Positions 1 to 5,793 of a stretch of DNA of 6,689 bases are shown here, piece by piece (position 1 is the stretch's first letter; each line of letters opens with the position of its first letter). A program made the translations under genes and the position numbers. Source of the stretch: CAZYSK01 sp964649415 (GTDB lineage: Bacteria > Chloroflexota > Anaerolineae > B4-G1); NCBI GenBank assembly GCA_964649415.1, contig CAZYSK010000160.1:1-6689 (forward strand), read 5' to 3'. The notes under the pieces were generated by a model. That model had not been told where the DNA came from and ran no database searches. It saw nothing but the letters and a program-made list of their open reading frames with translations.

Positions 1-570
1 AAGGCGTTCCAGGCCGAGATCGACAAGCTGGGCACGCCCGCCGCCAAGGCCGACACCATCGCCCACCACGTCCTGCGCACGGTGACCGAGTACATGGAGA
101 AGGACCCGGCTTTCTATGAGAAATTCTCCCGCCTGATCGAAGAGACCATCGAGGCCTACCGCCAGGGGCGTATCAGCGAGGCGGAGTATCTCAAGCGTGC
201 CACTTACGCTCAGCACGCCGTCCAGACGGGGCGGGACGCAGACACACCCGGCAAGCTCTTCCGGTACCGTGACGCCCCCGCCTTCTACCGCGCCATGCGC
301 GACCCGCTGGCCCGATACGAGGTGGATGCCCCCGGTACGACGAAGGACGATCTGCTGGCCGACGTGGCCATCCGCCTGGAGCAGATCATCGAGGAACGCA
401 AGATCCGCGACTGGACGACGAACCCGGACGTGCACAAGGAGATGCAGGCGGCGATGGACGAGTATCTGTACAGCGTCAAGGGGCGCTACGACATCCCTCT
501 CGCCGATGGGGACATCGACGTGATCCTGGACCGGGTGCTCGAGCTGGCCAGGCAGCGGGATAGGTTGTAG
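1..570 (+). CDS. hsdR: Type I restriction endonuclease R subunit, C-terminal part (5' end outside window)
   Basis: Frame 1 is open from the first base to the TAG at 568-570, giving 189 residues of a protein that begins upstream. The sequence matches the helical C-terminal domain of HsdR subunits (DUF3387-type region): a DPAFYEKFSRLIEE segment at about residues 35-48, the EAYRQGRISEAEYL segment, and a WTTNPDVHKEM segment near residue 138. In HsdR, an ATP-dependent translocase/nuclease of roughly 1000 residues, this region docks the motor subunit onto the HsdM/HsdS methylase core; the nuclease and helicase domains would lie upstream and cannot be seen. A GTG at 82 is only an internal codon, since similarity continues before it. 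The end of the domain looks intact, with no frameshift. hsdM and hsdS are not in the window and would be expected upstream. Family assignment is from recognition of the sequence style, with no search run. Confidence 0.85.
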   Translation, partial: KAFQAEIDKLGTPAAKADTIAHHVLRTVTEYMEKDPAFYEKFSRLIEETIEAYRQGRISEAEYLKRATYAQHAVQTGRDADTPGKLFRYRDAPAFYRAMRDPLARYEVDAPGTTKDDLLADVAIRLEQIIEERKIRDWTTNPDVHKEMQAAMDEYLYSVKGRYDIPLADGDIDVILDRVLELARQRDRL

Positions 571-589
571 GTAATCGCAGGACGCTTCA

Positions 590-627
590 CGTAGCATAAC
601 ATGCGCGATTGGGAAATCGCGGCTACG
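590..627. repeat. Nested palindromic repeat between hsdR and the next ORF
   Basis: Two nested inverted repeats are visible. The outer arms are CGTAGC (590-595) and GCTACG (622-627). The inner arms are CGCGATT (604-610) and AATCGCG (615-621) around a GGGA loop. The spacing on the left side (596-603) is unpaired. It starts 20 bases after the hsdR stop and has no T tract, so it is not a classical intrinsic terminator. It looks like a copy of a small dispersed palindromic (REP-like) element, though it could still end or stabilise the hsdR transcript. Confidence 0.6.
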
Positions 628-632
628 AATTC

Positions 633-636
633 GAGG
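633..636 (+). promoter_or_regulatory. Ribosome binding site deciding the ATG 642 start
   Basis: GAGG lies 5 bases before ATG 642. It favours that start over the in-frame TTG at 609, which falls inside the palindromic repeat and has no Shine-Dalgarno sequence, and over ATG 648, which would be 11 bases away. Confidence 0.5.
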
Positions 637-641
637 CCAGT

Positions 642-908
642 ATGCCTATGAGAGACATACGTCCACCGGCGGTCGAGGAGTGGCAGGAGCGGGGCAGGCC
701 GCTACTCAAGGGCCTCAATCGACTGCTGGAGAGCGTCTATGGTCGCGATGTCCGTCTGAGTCAAATGCTTCGCGAGTCAGGCGTTGATCCGGACCAAATC
801 GAGGAATGGCAGCAGGATAGGATTTGGCTCATGGAGTTCTGTGAGAGCACCAGCCGGGGTCTACTGTACGCATTTCTGTTCCCTGGCTTCTCACCAACAA
901 CCTCGTAG
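642..908 (+). CDS. Small hypothetical protein (88 aa)
   Basis: I do not recognise this protein. From ATG 642 it is 88 residues, beginning MPMRDIRPP and ending FPGFSPTTS. It is charged and apparently mostly helical, with several Trp (EEWQERG, IEEWQQDR) and a hydrophobic LLYAFLFPGF tail too short and late to be a clear membrane anchor. The stretch VRLSQMLRESGVDPDQIEEWQQ could form a helix-turn-helix-like pair, but this is a weak impression. The reading frame can be extended back to TTG 609, which I reject because those codons come from the palindromic repeat. It sits 72 bases after hsdR and 21 bases before the metallopeptidase gene, so it may be cotranscribed with them. Its codon use looks less GC-biased than its neighbours, which would fit a recently acquired gene or a decayed fragment of a larger one. 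Confidence 0.5.
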   Translation: MPMRDIRPPAVEEWQERGRPLLKGLNRLLESVYGRDVRLSQMLRESGVDPDQIEEWQQDRIWLMEFCESTSRGLLYAFLFPGFSPTTS

Positions 909-929
909 CCCCGCTGCCCGGTTTCTGCG

Positions 930-1646
930 ATGAGTACTCAATCTGTGCAATACGGCACGGCCGAGATCGAATACGAGCTGAGCTACGCGCAGCGCAAGAC
1001 GCTGGGCATCAGCGTGCGGCCTGACCTGCAGGTTGTTGTCAAGGCGCCCGTCGGCACGCCGCTGGAGGAGATCGAGGCCAGGGTGCTGAGGCGCGCGCCG
1101 TGGATACTGAAGCAACAGAAGGATTTCGAGCGCTACCTGCCGCACCTGCCGCCGCGCCAGTACGTCAGCGGCGAGACGCATCGCTACCTGGGTCGCCAGT
1201 ACCGGCTCAAGGTGGTGGAGAGTGAGAACGGCACGGAGCGCGTCAAGCGCGACCGGAGCTTCATCACCGTGCACGTGCAGGACAGGGCGGATACCGGCCG
1301 CGTCAGGGACTTGCTCGACGCGTGGTATCACGACCACGCCAGGCGCGTTTTCAAGGAGCGGCTGGAGGCATGCTATCCCAAGATGGAGCACGTCGGCGTG
1401 CCCTATCCAGAGATCGCCATCCGCGCGATGAGTTCTCGCTGGGGCAGTTGCAGCGCCAGGGGCCGGATCACGCTCAACGTCAAGCTGATCAAGGTGCCCA
1501 CGGCATACATCGACTACGTCATCTTCCACGAGCTGTGTCACCTGGCGGAGCCGTATCACAGCCCGCGGTATTACGAACTGCTCGACCGCGTCCTGCCGGA
1601 TTGGCGCGAGCGACGAGACAGGCTGAACGCGTTCGAGTTTGGATGA
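930..1646 (+). CDS. YgjP/DUF45-type zinc metallopeptidase (M48-like)
   Basis: A 238-residue protein of the YgjP-like metallopeptidase family (PF01863 type), a cytoplasmic zinc hydrolase family of about 230-250 residues whose physiological substrates are poorly known. The zinc motif is HELCH at residues 200-204 (His200, Glu201, His204), with a third likely ligand His210 in the EPYHSPRYYEL segment. The family hallmark SSRWGSCS is at 168-175, followed by the ITLNVKLIKVP strand. The N-terminus (EYELSYAQRKTLGISVRPD) fits the usual family start, so ATG 930 is kept although no good Shine-Dalgarno is visible. There is no signal peptide or membrane segment. Genes of this family are often found next to hsdR in type I restriction loci, which matches the position here and suggests a restriction-associated role; that role is inference. 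No key residue is missing. Confidence 0.9.
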   Translation: MSTQSVQYGTAEIEYELSYAQRKTLGISVRPDLQVVVKAPVGTPLEEIEARVLRRAPWILKQQKDFERYLPHLPPRQYVSGETHRYLGRQYRLKVVESENGTERVKRDRSFITVHVQDRADTGRVRDLLDAWYHDHARRVFKERLEACYPKMEHVGVPYPEIAIRAMSSRWGSCSARGRITLNVKLIKVPTAYIDYVIFHELCHLAEPYHSPRYYELLDRVLPDWRERRDRLNAFEFG

Positions 1647-1665
1647 TCTGCGAGGGAACCGGCGC

Positions 1666-1693
1666 TTGACGCCCGCCGTTTCATGCCTACAAT
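1666..1693 (+). promoter_or_regulatory. Sigma-70-type promoter for the small membrane protein gene
   Basis: A TTGACG -35 box (1666-1671) and a TACAAT -10 box (1688-1693) are separated by 16 bases. Each hexamer is one base from consensus. Transcription would start near 1700, giving a leader of about 30 bases before the ATG at 1732. It lies just after the metallopeptidase stop, so it separates this unit from the restriction-type genes. Confidence 0.65.
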
Positions 1694-1702
1694 AGCACCA
1701 CC

Positions 1703-1715
1703 CGTGCACTGCACG
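1703..1715. promoter_or_regulatory. Perfect dyad at predicted transcript start (possible operator)
   Basis: CGTGCA (1703-1708) and TGCACG (1710-1715) form a perfect palindrome around a single central C. It begins about 10 bases after the -10 box and ends 5 bases before the Shine-Dalgarno. A one-base loop makes an RNA hairpin unlikely, so a DNA-binding site is the better reading. Short palindromes occur by chance, and no regulator is encoded nearby. Confidence 0.3.
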
Positions 1716-1720
1716 ACGAT

Positions 1721-1726
1721 AGGAGG
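1721..1726 (+). promoter_or_regulatory. Consensus Shine-Dalgarno for the 67-aa ORF
   Basis: AGGAGG ends 5 bases before ATG 1732. Together with the upstream promoter it is the strongest evidence that the short ORF is expressed. Confidence 0.8.
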
Positions 1727-1731
1727 CCCAA

Positions 1732-1935
1732 ATGAAAGATAAACCTGGATGCTTATCCGGCTTGCTCAAGCTCGCCTTCCTCAATTGGATCTTCGACTGG
1801 CTGCAGGAGCGCTTTGGCTTCGGGCGCGGGCTGTCCTGCACCGGGTGCGGCTGCGGCGTGATCCTCCTGATCATTTTCGTGCTGCTCACCCTGTCCGTGA
1901 TCACCGGCACCGACTGGTTCGAGCTCGGATTCTGA
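1732..1935 (+). CDS. Small cysteine-containing single-pass membrane protein (67 aa)
   Basis: I do not recognise a named family. The 67 residues fall into three parts. Residues 8-30 (GLLKLAFLNWIFDWLQERFGF) look like an amphipathic, Trp/Phe-rich helix that could lie on the membrane. A short CTGCGC cysteine cluster follows (Cys36, Cys39, Cys41; a further Cys7 is near the N-terminus). Residues about 42-58 (GVILLIIFVLLTLSVIT) are a clear transmembrane segment, ending in an acidic tail. There is no cleavable signal peptide. The cysteines sit right at the predicted membrane face, so metal binding, disulfides or lipidation are conceivable, but none is shown; the CTGCGC cluster is not preceded by a lipobox-like signal. 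It has its own promoter, a dyad and a consensus Shine-Dalgarno, so it is very probably a real gene. The next gene starts 98 bases downstream and could be read from the same promoter. Confidence 0.75.
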   Translation: MKDKPGCLSGLLKLAFLNWIFDWLQERFGFGRGLSCTGCGCGVILLIIFVLLTLSVITGTDWFELGF

Positions 1936-1938
1936 GAT

Positions 1939-2013
1939 TGGACACAGATTCGCACTGATTCCCGCGGATAGACACGGCGGAGATCGGCGTCTATCCGTGT
2001 TCGTCCGCGTCCA
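1939..2013. repeat. Imperfect intergenic palindromic repeat upstream of the GPH transporter gene
   Basis: The core is a perfect 9-bp stem, CGGATAGAC (1965-1973) with GTCTATCCG (1989-1997), around a 15-base loop. Outer arms TGGAC (1939-1943) and GTCCA (2009-2013) close an imperfect larger palindrome. Sequence of the type GACACAGATT...ATCCGTGTTCGTCCGCG resembles a repeat style I remember from many environmental bacterial genomes; that is recollection, not a search. It starts right after the 67-aa gene and ends 8 bases before the next Shine-Dalgarno. No T tract follows, so it is not a standard terminator, but as RNA it could attenuate or stabilise the operon message. Confidence 0.6.
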
Positions 2014-2021
2014 CCCCAAGA

Positions 2022-2027
2022 AGGAGG
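2022..2027 (+). promoter_or_regulatory. Consensus Shine-Dalgarno deciding the GTG 2034 start
   Basis: AGGAGG ends 6 bases before GTG 2034. It fixes this non-ATG codon as the start of the transporter gene. Confidence 0.8.
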
Positions 2028-2033
2028 CCCACC

Positions 2034-3377
2034 GTGGCAGATCAGCAAGACAGACTCAAGTGGACCACCAAGCTCATCTACGGCGTGGGCGACGTCGGCA
2101 ACGCGGTCGTCAACTCCGCCATCCAGTTCTTCCTCATGGTCTTCTACACCGATGGGGCGCTCATCGCACCGGCGCTGGCCGGGAGCGCCCTGCTGGTGGG
2201 CAAGATTTGGGACGCGGTCAACGATCCCCTGTTCGGCTGGATCTCGGACCGCACCACCTCCCGCTTCGGCAAGCGCCGCGTCTACATGATCTTCGGCGCG
2301 CTGCCGTTGGCGATCGCCGTCGCGCTGCTGTGGCGCGTGCCGCGCGGGCTGCCCGACACCTGGGTCTTCATCTGGATCGCGCTCACCTTCATGCTGTTTG
2401 ACACCGCGTGGACGCTGACCAACGTGCCCTACTACGCGCTGACCGCCGAGCTGACGGGCGACTACGCCGAGCGGAGCAGCCTGACCGCCTACCGCATGGT
2501 GCTCGGCGTGCCGGCCTACATCGTCGGCGCGGCGCTCACGCCGGCCCTCGTCGGCCTGTTCGCCTCCAAGCGCGCGGGCTACGGTTGGATCGGCGTGATC
2601 TACGGCATCCTCGCCGCCGTCGTGCTCTGGGTCGCCGCCGCCGGGCTGCGGGAGCGCCGAAACACCAGCCAGAGCAAGGCCGAGACGCCGCCGTTCCGGT
2701 GCCTGGCCGCCACGCTCAAGAACCGGCCCTTCGTGCGCCTGATCCTGGCCTACCTCATCGCCAACACGGCCTTCGCGCTGATCAAGACGCTGCTGGCCTA
2801 TTTCCTGACTTACCAATTGGGGATGGAGGATCAGGTGCCCGCTGTCATGTTTCTGTTGCTGCTGTTCGTCGGGCTGTTCCTCTTCCCCTGGAAGCTGCTC
2901 TCGGACCGGTGGAGCAAGGGGCCGGCCTACGCGGCCGGGCTGGCTATCGGCGGGGTGGCCGTGGCCTGCACGTTCCTGCTGCCGCATGAGCCCAGCGCGT
3001 GGGTGTACGTGATCGCGGTTGTGGCGGGCATCGGCTTCAGCGCCAACTGGGTCTTCCCCTGGGCCATGGTGCCGGACGTGGTGGACTACGACCGGCTGGA
3101 GACGGGCGAGCAACGCGGGGGGATGTACTACGGCGTGTGGGGGCTGGTGGTGAAGGTCTCGGAGGCGCTGGGCATCACGGCCACAGGCTGGGTGCTGCAG
3201 CTCTTCGGCTACGTCCCCAACGTCGAGCAGACCCGGCAGGCGCTCCTGGGCATCCGGCTGTTCTTCGGCCCGGTGCCCTTGATCTTCTTCGCCCTGGCGC
3301 TGCCGCTCCTGATCGGGTATCCAATCACGCGCGCCAGCCACGCGGAGATGCAGCGGAAGCTGAAAACGCTCGGGTAG
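2034..3377 (+). CDS. GPH-family (MelB-like) cation/sugar symporter, MFS superfamily
   Basis: A 447-residue polytopic inner-membrane protein of the glycoside-pentoside-hexuronide:cation symporter family, the normal length for it. The N-terminal YGVGDVGNAVV segment (16-26) starts helix I. The family signature KIWDAVNDPLFGWISDRT (57-74) holds Asp60 and Asp64, equivalent to the MelB cation-site aspartates, followed by the RFGKRR loop (77-82). The C-terminal half has the PDVVDYDRLETGEQRGGMYYG signature (347-367), which also typifies the family. About twelve hydrophobic segments can be traced. Members import sugars, glycosides or uronates with H+ or Na+; the substrate here cannot be told. The protein starts at GTG with a strong Shine-Dalgarno. 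The stop is 9 bases before the molybdoenzyme ATG, so the two are almost certainly one operon and the transported compound may feed that enzyme. Nothing is truncated. Confidence 0.9.
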   Translation: MADQQDRLKWTTKLIYGVGDVGNAVVNSAIQFFLMVFYTDGALIAPALAGSALLVGKIWDAVNDPLFGWISDRTTSRFGKRRVYMIFGALPLAIAVALLWRVPRGLPDTWVFIWIALTFMLFDTAWTLTNVPYYALTAELTGDYAERSSLTAYRMVLGVPAYIVGAALTPALVGLFASKRAGYGWIGVIYGILAAVVLWVAAAGLRERRNTSQSKAETPPFRCLAATLKNRPFVRLILAYLIANTAFALIKTLLAYFLTYQLGMEDQVPAVMFLLLLFVGLFLFPWKLLSDRWSKGPAYAAGLAIGGVAVACTFLLPHEPSAWVYVIAVVAGIGFSANWVFPWAMVPDVVDYDRLETGEQRGGMYYGVWGLVVKVSEALGITATGWVLQLFGYVPNVEQTRQALLGIRLFFGPVPLIFFALALPLLIGYPITRASHAEMQRKLKTLG

Positions 3378-3386
3378 TGGCTTCCT

Positions 3387-5708
3387 ATGAGCCACCGGTC
3401 AGAGCGAACGATCCCCGTCTCCTGTAACAAGGACTGCGGCGCTGGGTGCCCGCTGCTGGCCACGGTCGAGGATGGCGCGGATGCGGACATCCGGGTCACC
3501 CGGATCAGGGACAACCCGCTGGGCGGCCCCTACATGCACGGCTGCCTGCGGGGATACCAGATGCCGCGTGTGCTGTACGCCCCGGACCGGCTGCGCGCCC
3601 CGCTGCTCAGGACCGGCCCCCGGGGCTCGGGGCAGTTCGAGGAGGTGTCCTGGGACCGTGCGCTGGATGTCGTCGCCCATCGGCTCGCCGACGTCAAGGC
3701 CCGGTATGGCAACACCGCGATCCTGCACCTGGGCGGCTCGGGCTCGTGCCGGGGCGCGCTGCACAACACCCACAGCCTGACCACGCGCTTTCTGAGCCTC
3801 TTTGGTGGCTACACCGAGACCTACTGGAACTACAGCACGGCCGCCGCGCACTTCGCCACCCCCTACGTCCTCGGCACGCGCCGGGCGGGCATAGACACGG
3901 CCACGCTGCAGTTCTCGAACTTGATCATCCTGTGGGGGGCGGACGTCGTCGTCACCCGCCTCGGATGCGAGACGGCGGCCCGGGTGCGCGAGGCCCGCGA
4001 GCGCGGGATCGAGGTCATCGTGGTGGATCCCCGGCGAACGGCGACGGCCTCCCGCCTGGGCACCCGCTGGATCCCCGTCCGGCCCGGCACCGACACGGCG
4101 CTCATGATGGCCGTCCTGTACGTGCTGATTGAGGAGGACCTGGTCGACACAGCCTTCGTGGAGAAGTACAGCGTTGGCTTCGATGAACTGAAGCAGCGCG
4201 TCCTGGGCTATCCTGACAGCGCCTCTTCGGGCCAGGGCTCCCCCCAGGATTCACCAACGACGCCCCGCTGGGCGGAGGCGATCTGCGGCACACCGGCGGA
4301 GACCATCCGCGAGTTCGCGCGCCTATACGGCAGGACGCACCCGGCGGCTCTCTTCCCGGGGCCGTCCATCCAGAGGACCGTTGGCGGAGAAGAGGCCATC
4401 CGCATGGCCATCGCCCTCCAGGTGGCGACCGGCAACCTGGGCGTCCTGGGCGGCTCCTCGGGCGCGCTGGCCTGGGGCAGGCTGCCGTACCCCCGGGTGG
4501 GAGCGCTCCGCGCGCCGCCGAATCCGTGCCCGGCCTCCGTGCCGGTGTATCGCTGGCCGGACGCCGTTCTGGAAGGGGTGCAGGGCGGCTATCCCAGCGA
4601 CGTCAAGGCGATCTACAACGTCGGGGGCAACTACCTGGTGCAGGGCGCGGACGTGCGCAAGAACATCCGGGCGTTCGAGCAGGTGGAGTTCGCCGTGTGC
4701 CACGATTACTTCCTGACGCCGACGGCCCGCTATTGCGACGTCGTCCTGCCCACCACGACGTTCCTCGAACGCAACGACATCGTGTTCCCGGACGGCGGCA
4801 ACTACCTGCTGTTCTCCAACCAGGCCGTCGCCCCGCTATACCAGTCCCGGAACGACTACGACATCTTCTGTGAGCTGGCGGATCGCCTGGGCTTTGGTTC
4901 CGATTTCTCTGAGGATAGGAATGAGATGGAGTGGCTGGAGCGCTTCGTCGCCGACTCGGAGATTCCCGATTACGAGGCGTTCAAGCGCACGGGCATCCAC
5001 ATGGGGGCGGATCAGTTGCGGGTGGGGCTGTCCGATTTCGTCGCCGACCCGCAGGCCCATCCGCTGAACACGCCCTCGGGGCGGGTGCAGATATCCTCAC
5101 CCGCCTACGCTCAGACACGGCACTCCGGCGGACCTACGTGCCTCACTACGAACAGGCTCTCCGGCCAACCTGGGCGCCTCACTACGAATCGGCACCCCGG
5201 CGGACCTGGGCGACTCACTACGAACGGGCTCTCCGGCGGGCCTGGGCGCGGAGACCGCGCCCCTACGACGAACGAATGGGAGAGGTACTCCGCCATCCCG
5301 GAGTGCCGCGTGCTGCCACCGGACGAGGCGTACCCGCTGCGCCTGGTCACGCCCCATCCCAAGTATCGCATCCACTCCCAGTACGACAACATCCCCTGGT
5401 TCAGGGAGCGCCAACGGCAGGCGCTGTGGATCCACCCCCGCGACGCAGGCGAGCGCGGGATCGAGGATGGGCAGCGGGTCTGGGTCAGCAGTCGCCAGGG
5501 GCGGACATGCACGGTTGCGCGCGTGACGGAGGACATCTTCCCCGGCGTCGTCTGCCTGCCACAGGGCGCGTGGCCCGCGTTCGCGGCGGACGAGTCCGAC
5601 ACGGCCAGCTCGGCCAACGTCCTGACCTCGACGGTCCCGACGATGCCGAGCCAGGGCTCGCGCACCCACTCGGTGCTGGTGGAAGTCACTGGGGCGAATA
5701 GCGAATAG
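3387..5708 (+). CDS. Cytoplasmic molybdopterin oxidoreductase, DMSO reductase family, with repeat-filled linker
   Basis: A 773-residue catalytic subunit of the DMSO-reductase family. A 4Fe-4S domain carries Cys13, Cys17, Cys21 and Cys53. The molybdopterin domain spans roughly 68-515, and NYSTAAAH (148-155) matches the DMSO/TMAO-reductase motif, so Ser150 is the likely Mo ligand. ARYCDVVLPTTTFLE (447-461) is another family block. The dinucleotide-binding domain runs from about 650 (YPLRLVTPHP) to 768. Residues about 578-629 are extra: 12-residue repeats around LTTN (586, 598, 610). A shorter Ser/Pro-rich insertion is near 277-293. An in-frame TAG 9 bases before the ATG excludes a longer N-terminus; there is no Tat signal, so the enzyme should be cytoplasmic. 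No FeS or anchor partner (DmsB/DmsC type) is adjacent. Ser-ligated soluble relatives include pyrogallol transhydroxylase and resorcinol hydroxylase; substrate unknown. There is no Shine-Dalgarno; coupling to the transporter gene is likely. Confidence 0.88.
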   Translation: MSHRSERTIPVSCNKDCGAGCPLLATVEDGADADIRVTRIRDNPLGGPYMHGCLRGYQMPRVLYAPDRLRAPLLRTGPRGSGQFEEVSWDRALDVVAHRLADVKARYGNTAILHLGGSGSCRGALHNTHSLTTRFLSLFGGYTETYWNYSTAAAHFATPYVLGTRRAGIDTATLQFSNLIILWGADVVVTRLGCETAARVREARERGIEVIVVDPRRTATASRLGTRWIPVRPGTDTALMMAVLYVLIEEDLVDTAFVEKYSVGFDELKQRVLGYPDSASSGQGSPQDSPTTPRWAEAICGTPAETIREFARLYGRTHPAALFPGPSIQRTVGGEEAIRMAIALQVATGNLGVLGGSSGALAWGRLPYPRVGALRAPPNPCPASVPVYRWPDAVLEGVQGGYPSDVKAIYNVGGNYLVQGADVRKNIRAFEQVEFAVCHDYFLTPTARYCDVVLPTTTFLERNDIVFPDGGNYLLFSNQAVAPLYQSRNDYDIFCELADRLGFGSDFSEDRNEMEWLERFVADSEIPDYEAFKRTGIHMGADQLRVGLSDFVADPQAHPLNTPSGRVQISSPAYAQTRHSGGPTCLTTNRLSGQPGRLTTNRHPGGPGRLTTNGLSGGPGRGDRAPTTNEWERYSAIPECRVLPPDEAYPLRLVTPHPKYRIHSQYDNIPWFRERQRQALWIHPRDAGERGIEDGQRVWVSSRQGRTCTVARVTEDIFPGVVCLPQGAWPAFAADESDTASSANVLTSTVPTMPSQGSRTHSVLVEVTGANSE
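5119..5274. repeat. In-frame 36-bp tandem repeat array ending in a hairpin, within the molybdoenzyme gene
   Basis: Four units start at 5119, 5155, 5191 and 5227. The first three are exactly 36 bp, and CTCACTACGAA recurs at 5142, 5178 and 5214. The fourth is 48 bp: its end holds a perfect hairpin, GGGCGCGG (5244-5251), AGA loop, CCGCGCCC (5255-5262), followed by CCTACGACGAAC. Every unit length is a multiple of three, so the host frame stays open. Units 1 and 3 begin GGCAC and units 2 and 4 begin GGCTC, which suggests a 72-bp double unit was duplicated. Two other frames are also open through the array, as expected of a stop-poor repeat. Confidence 0.85.
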
Positions 5709-5728
5709 CGAACGGCGAATGGCGATGG
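5694..5728. repeat. 7-bp tandem repeat spanning the molybdoenzyme stop codon
   Basis: Five consecutive heptamers are visible: GCGAATA, GCGAATA, GCGAACG, GCGAATG and GCGATGG. The array encodes the last residues of the molybdoenzyme and contains its TAG (5706-5708). It decays gradually to the right. Confidence 0.7.
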
Positions 5729-5733
5729 GAATG

Positions 5734-5751
5734 GCGGGCAGGGATGCCCGC
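5734..5751. repeat. Short hairpin between the molybdoenzyme and TPP-enzyme genes
   Basis: GCGGGCA (5734-5740) and TGCCCGC (5745-5751) form a perfect 7-bp stem around a GGGA loop, the same loop as in the palindrome at 604-621. No T tract follows, so it is a weak candidate for a terminator and more likely a dispersed palindromic element or an mRNA-stability hairpin. Confidence 0.55.
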
Positions 5752-5761
5752 GGTCCGACGT

Positions 5762-5782
5762 AACACGCAACACGCATCACGT
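5762..5782. repeat. Second 7-bp tandem repeat before the TPP-enzyme gene
   Basis: AACACGC, AACACGC and ATCACGT lie head to tail, 6 bases before the Shine-Dalgarno of the next gene. It is unrelated in sequence to the heptamers at 5694-5728 but has the same period. Confidence 0.5.
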
Positions 5783-5788
5783 TCTTTC

Positions 5789-5793
5789 GGAGG
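5789..5793 (+). promoter_or_regulatory. Shine-Dalgarno for the TPP-enzyme gene
   Basis: GGAGG ends 6 bases before ATG 5800 and supports that start. Confidence 0.75.

Noticed and set aside
609..641. TTG start adding 11 residues to the 88-aa ORF
   Set aside because: The TTG lies inside the palindromic repeat stem and has no Shine-Dalgarno; ATG 642 has GAGG at proper spacing.
1661..1673. Small inverted repeat GGCG-CTTGA-CGCC after the metallopeptidase gene as a terminator
   Set aside because: The stem is only 4 bp, no T tract follows, and it overlaps the -35 box of a good promoter.
891..3395. An 834-codon open frame on the - strand
   Set aside because: It runs antisense through three well-supported + strand genes and two intergenic repeats. 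Its product is rich in Arg, Gln, His and Gly with no recognisable domain, as expected of the complement of GC-biased codons.
3387..3440. Possible Tat signal at the molybdoenzyme N-terminus
   Set aside because: There is no twin-arginine motif or hydrophobic stretch before the first cluster cysteine at residue 13, and an upstream in-frame stop excludes an extended start.
5119..5274. Possible CRISPR array because of regular 36-bp periodicity
   Set aside because: The 36 bp is the full repeat unit with no variable spacers, and the reading frame of a conserved enzyme passes through it.
4931..5701. A 256-codon open frame on the + strand overlapping the molybdoenzyme gene
   Set aside because: It is an Arg-rich shadow in another frame, kept open by codon bias and the stop-free 36-bp repeats.
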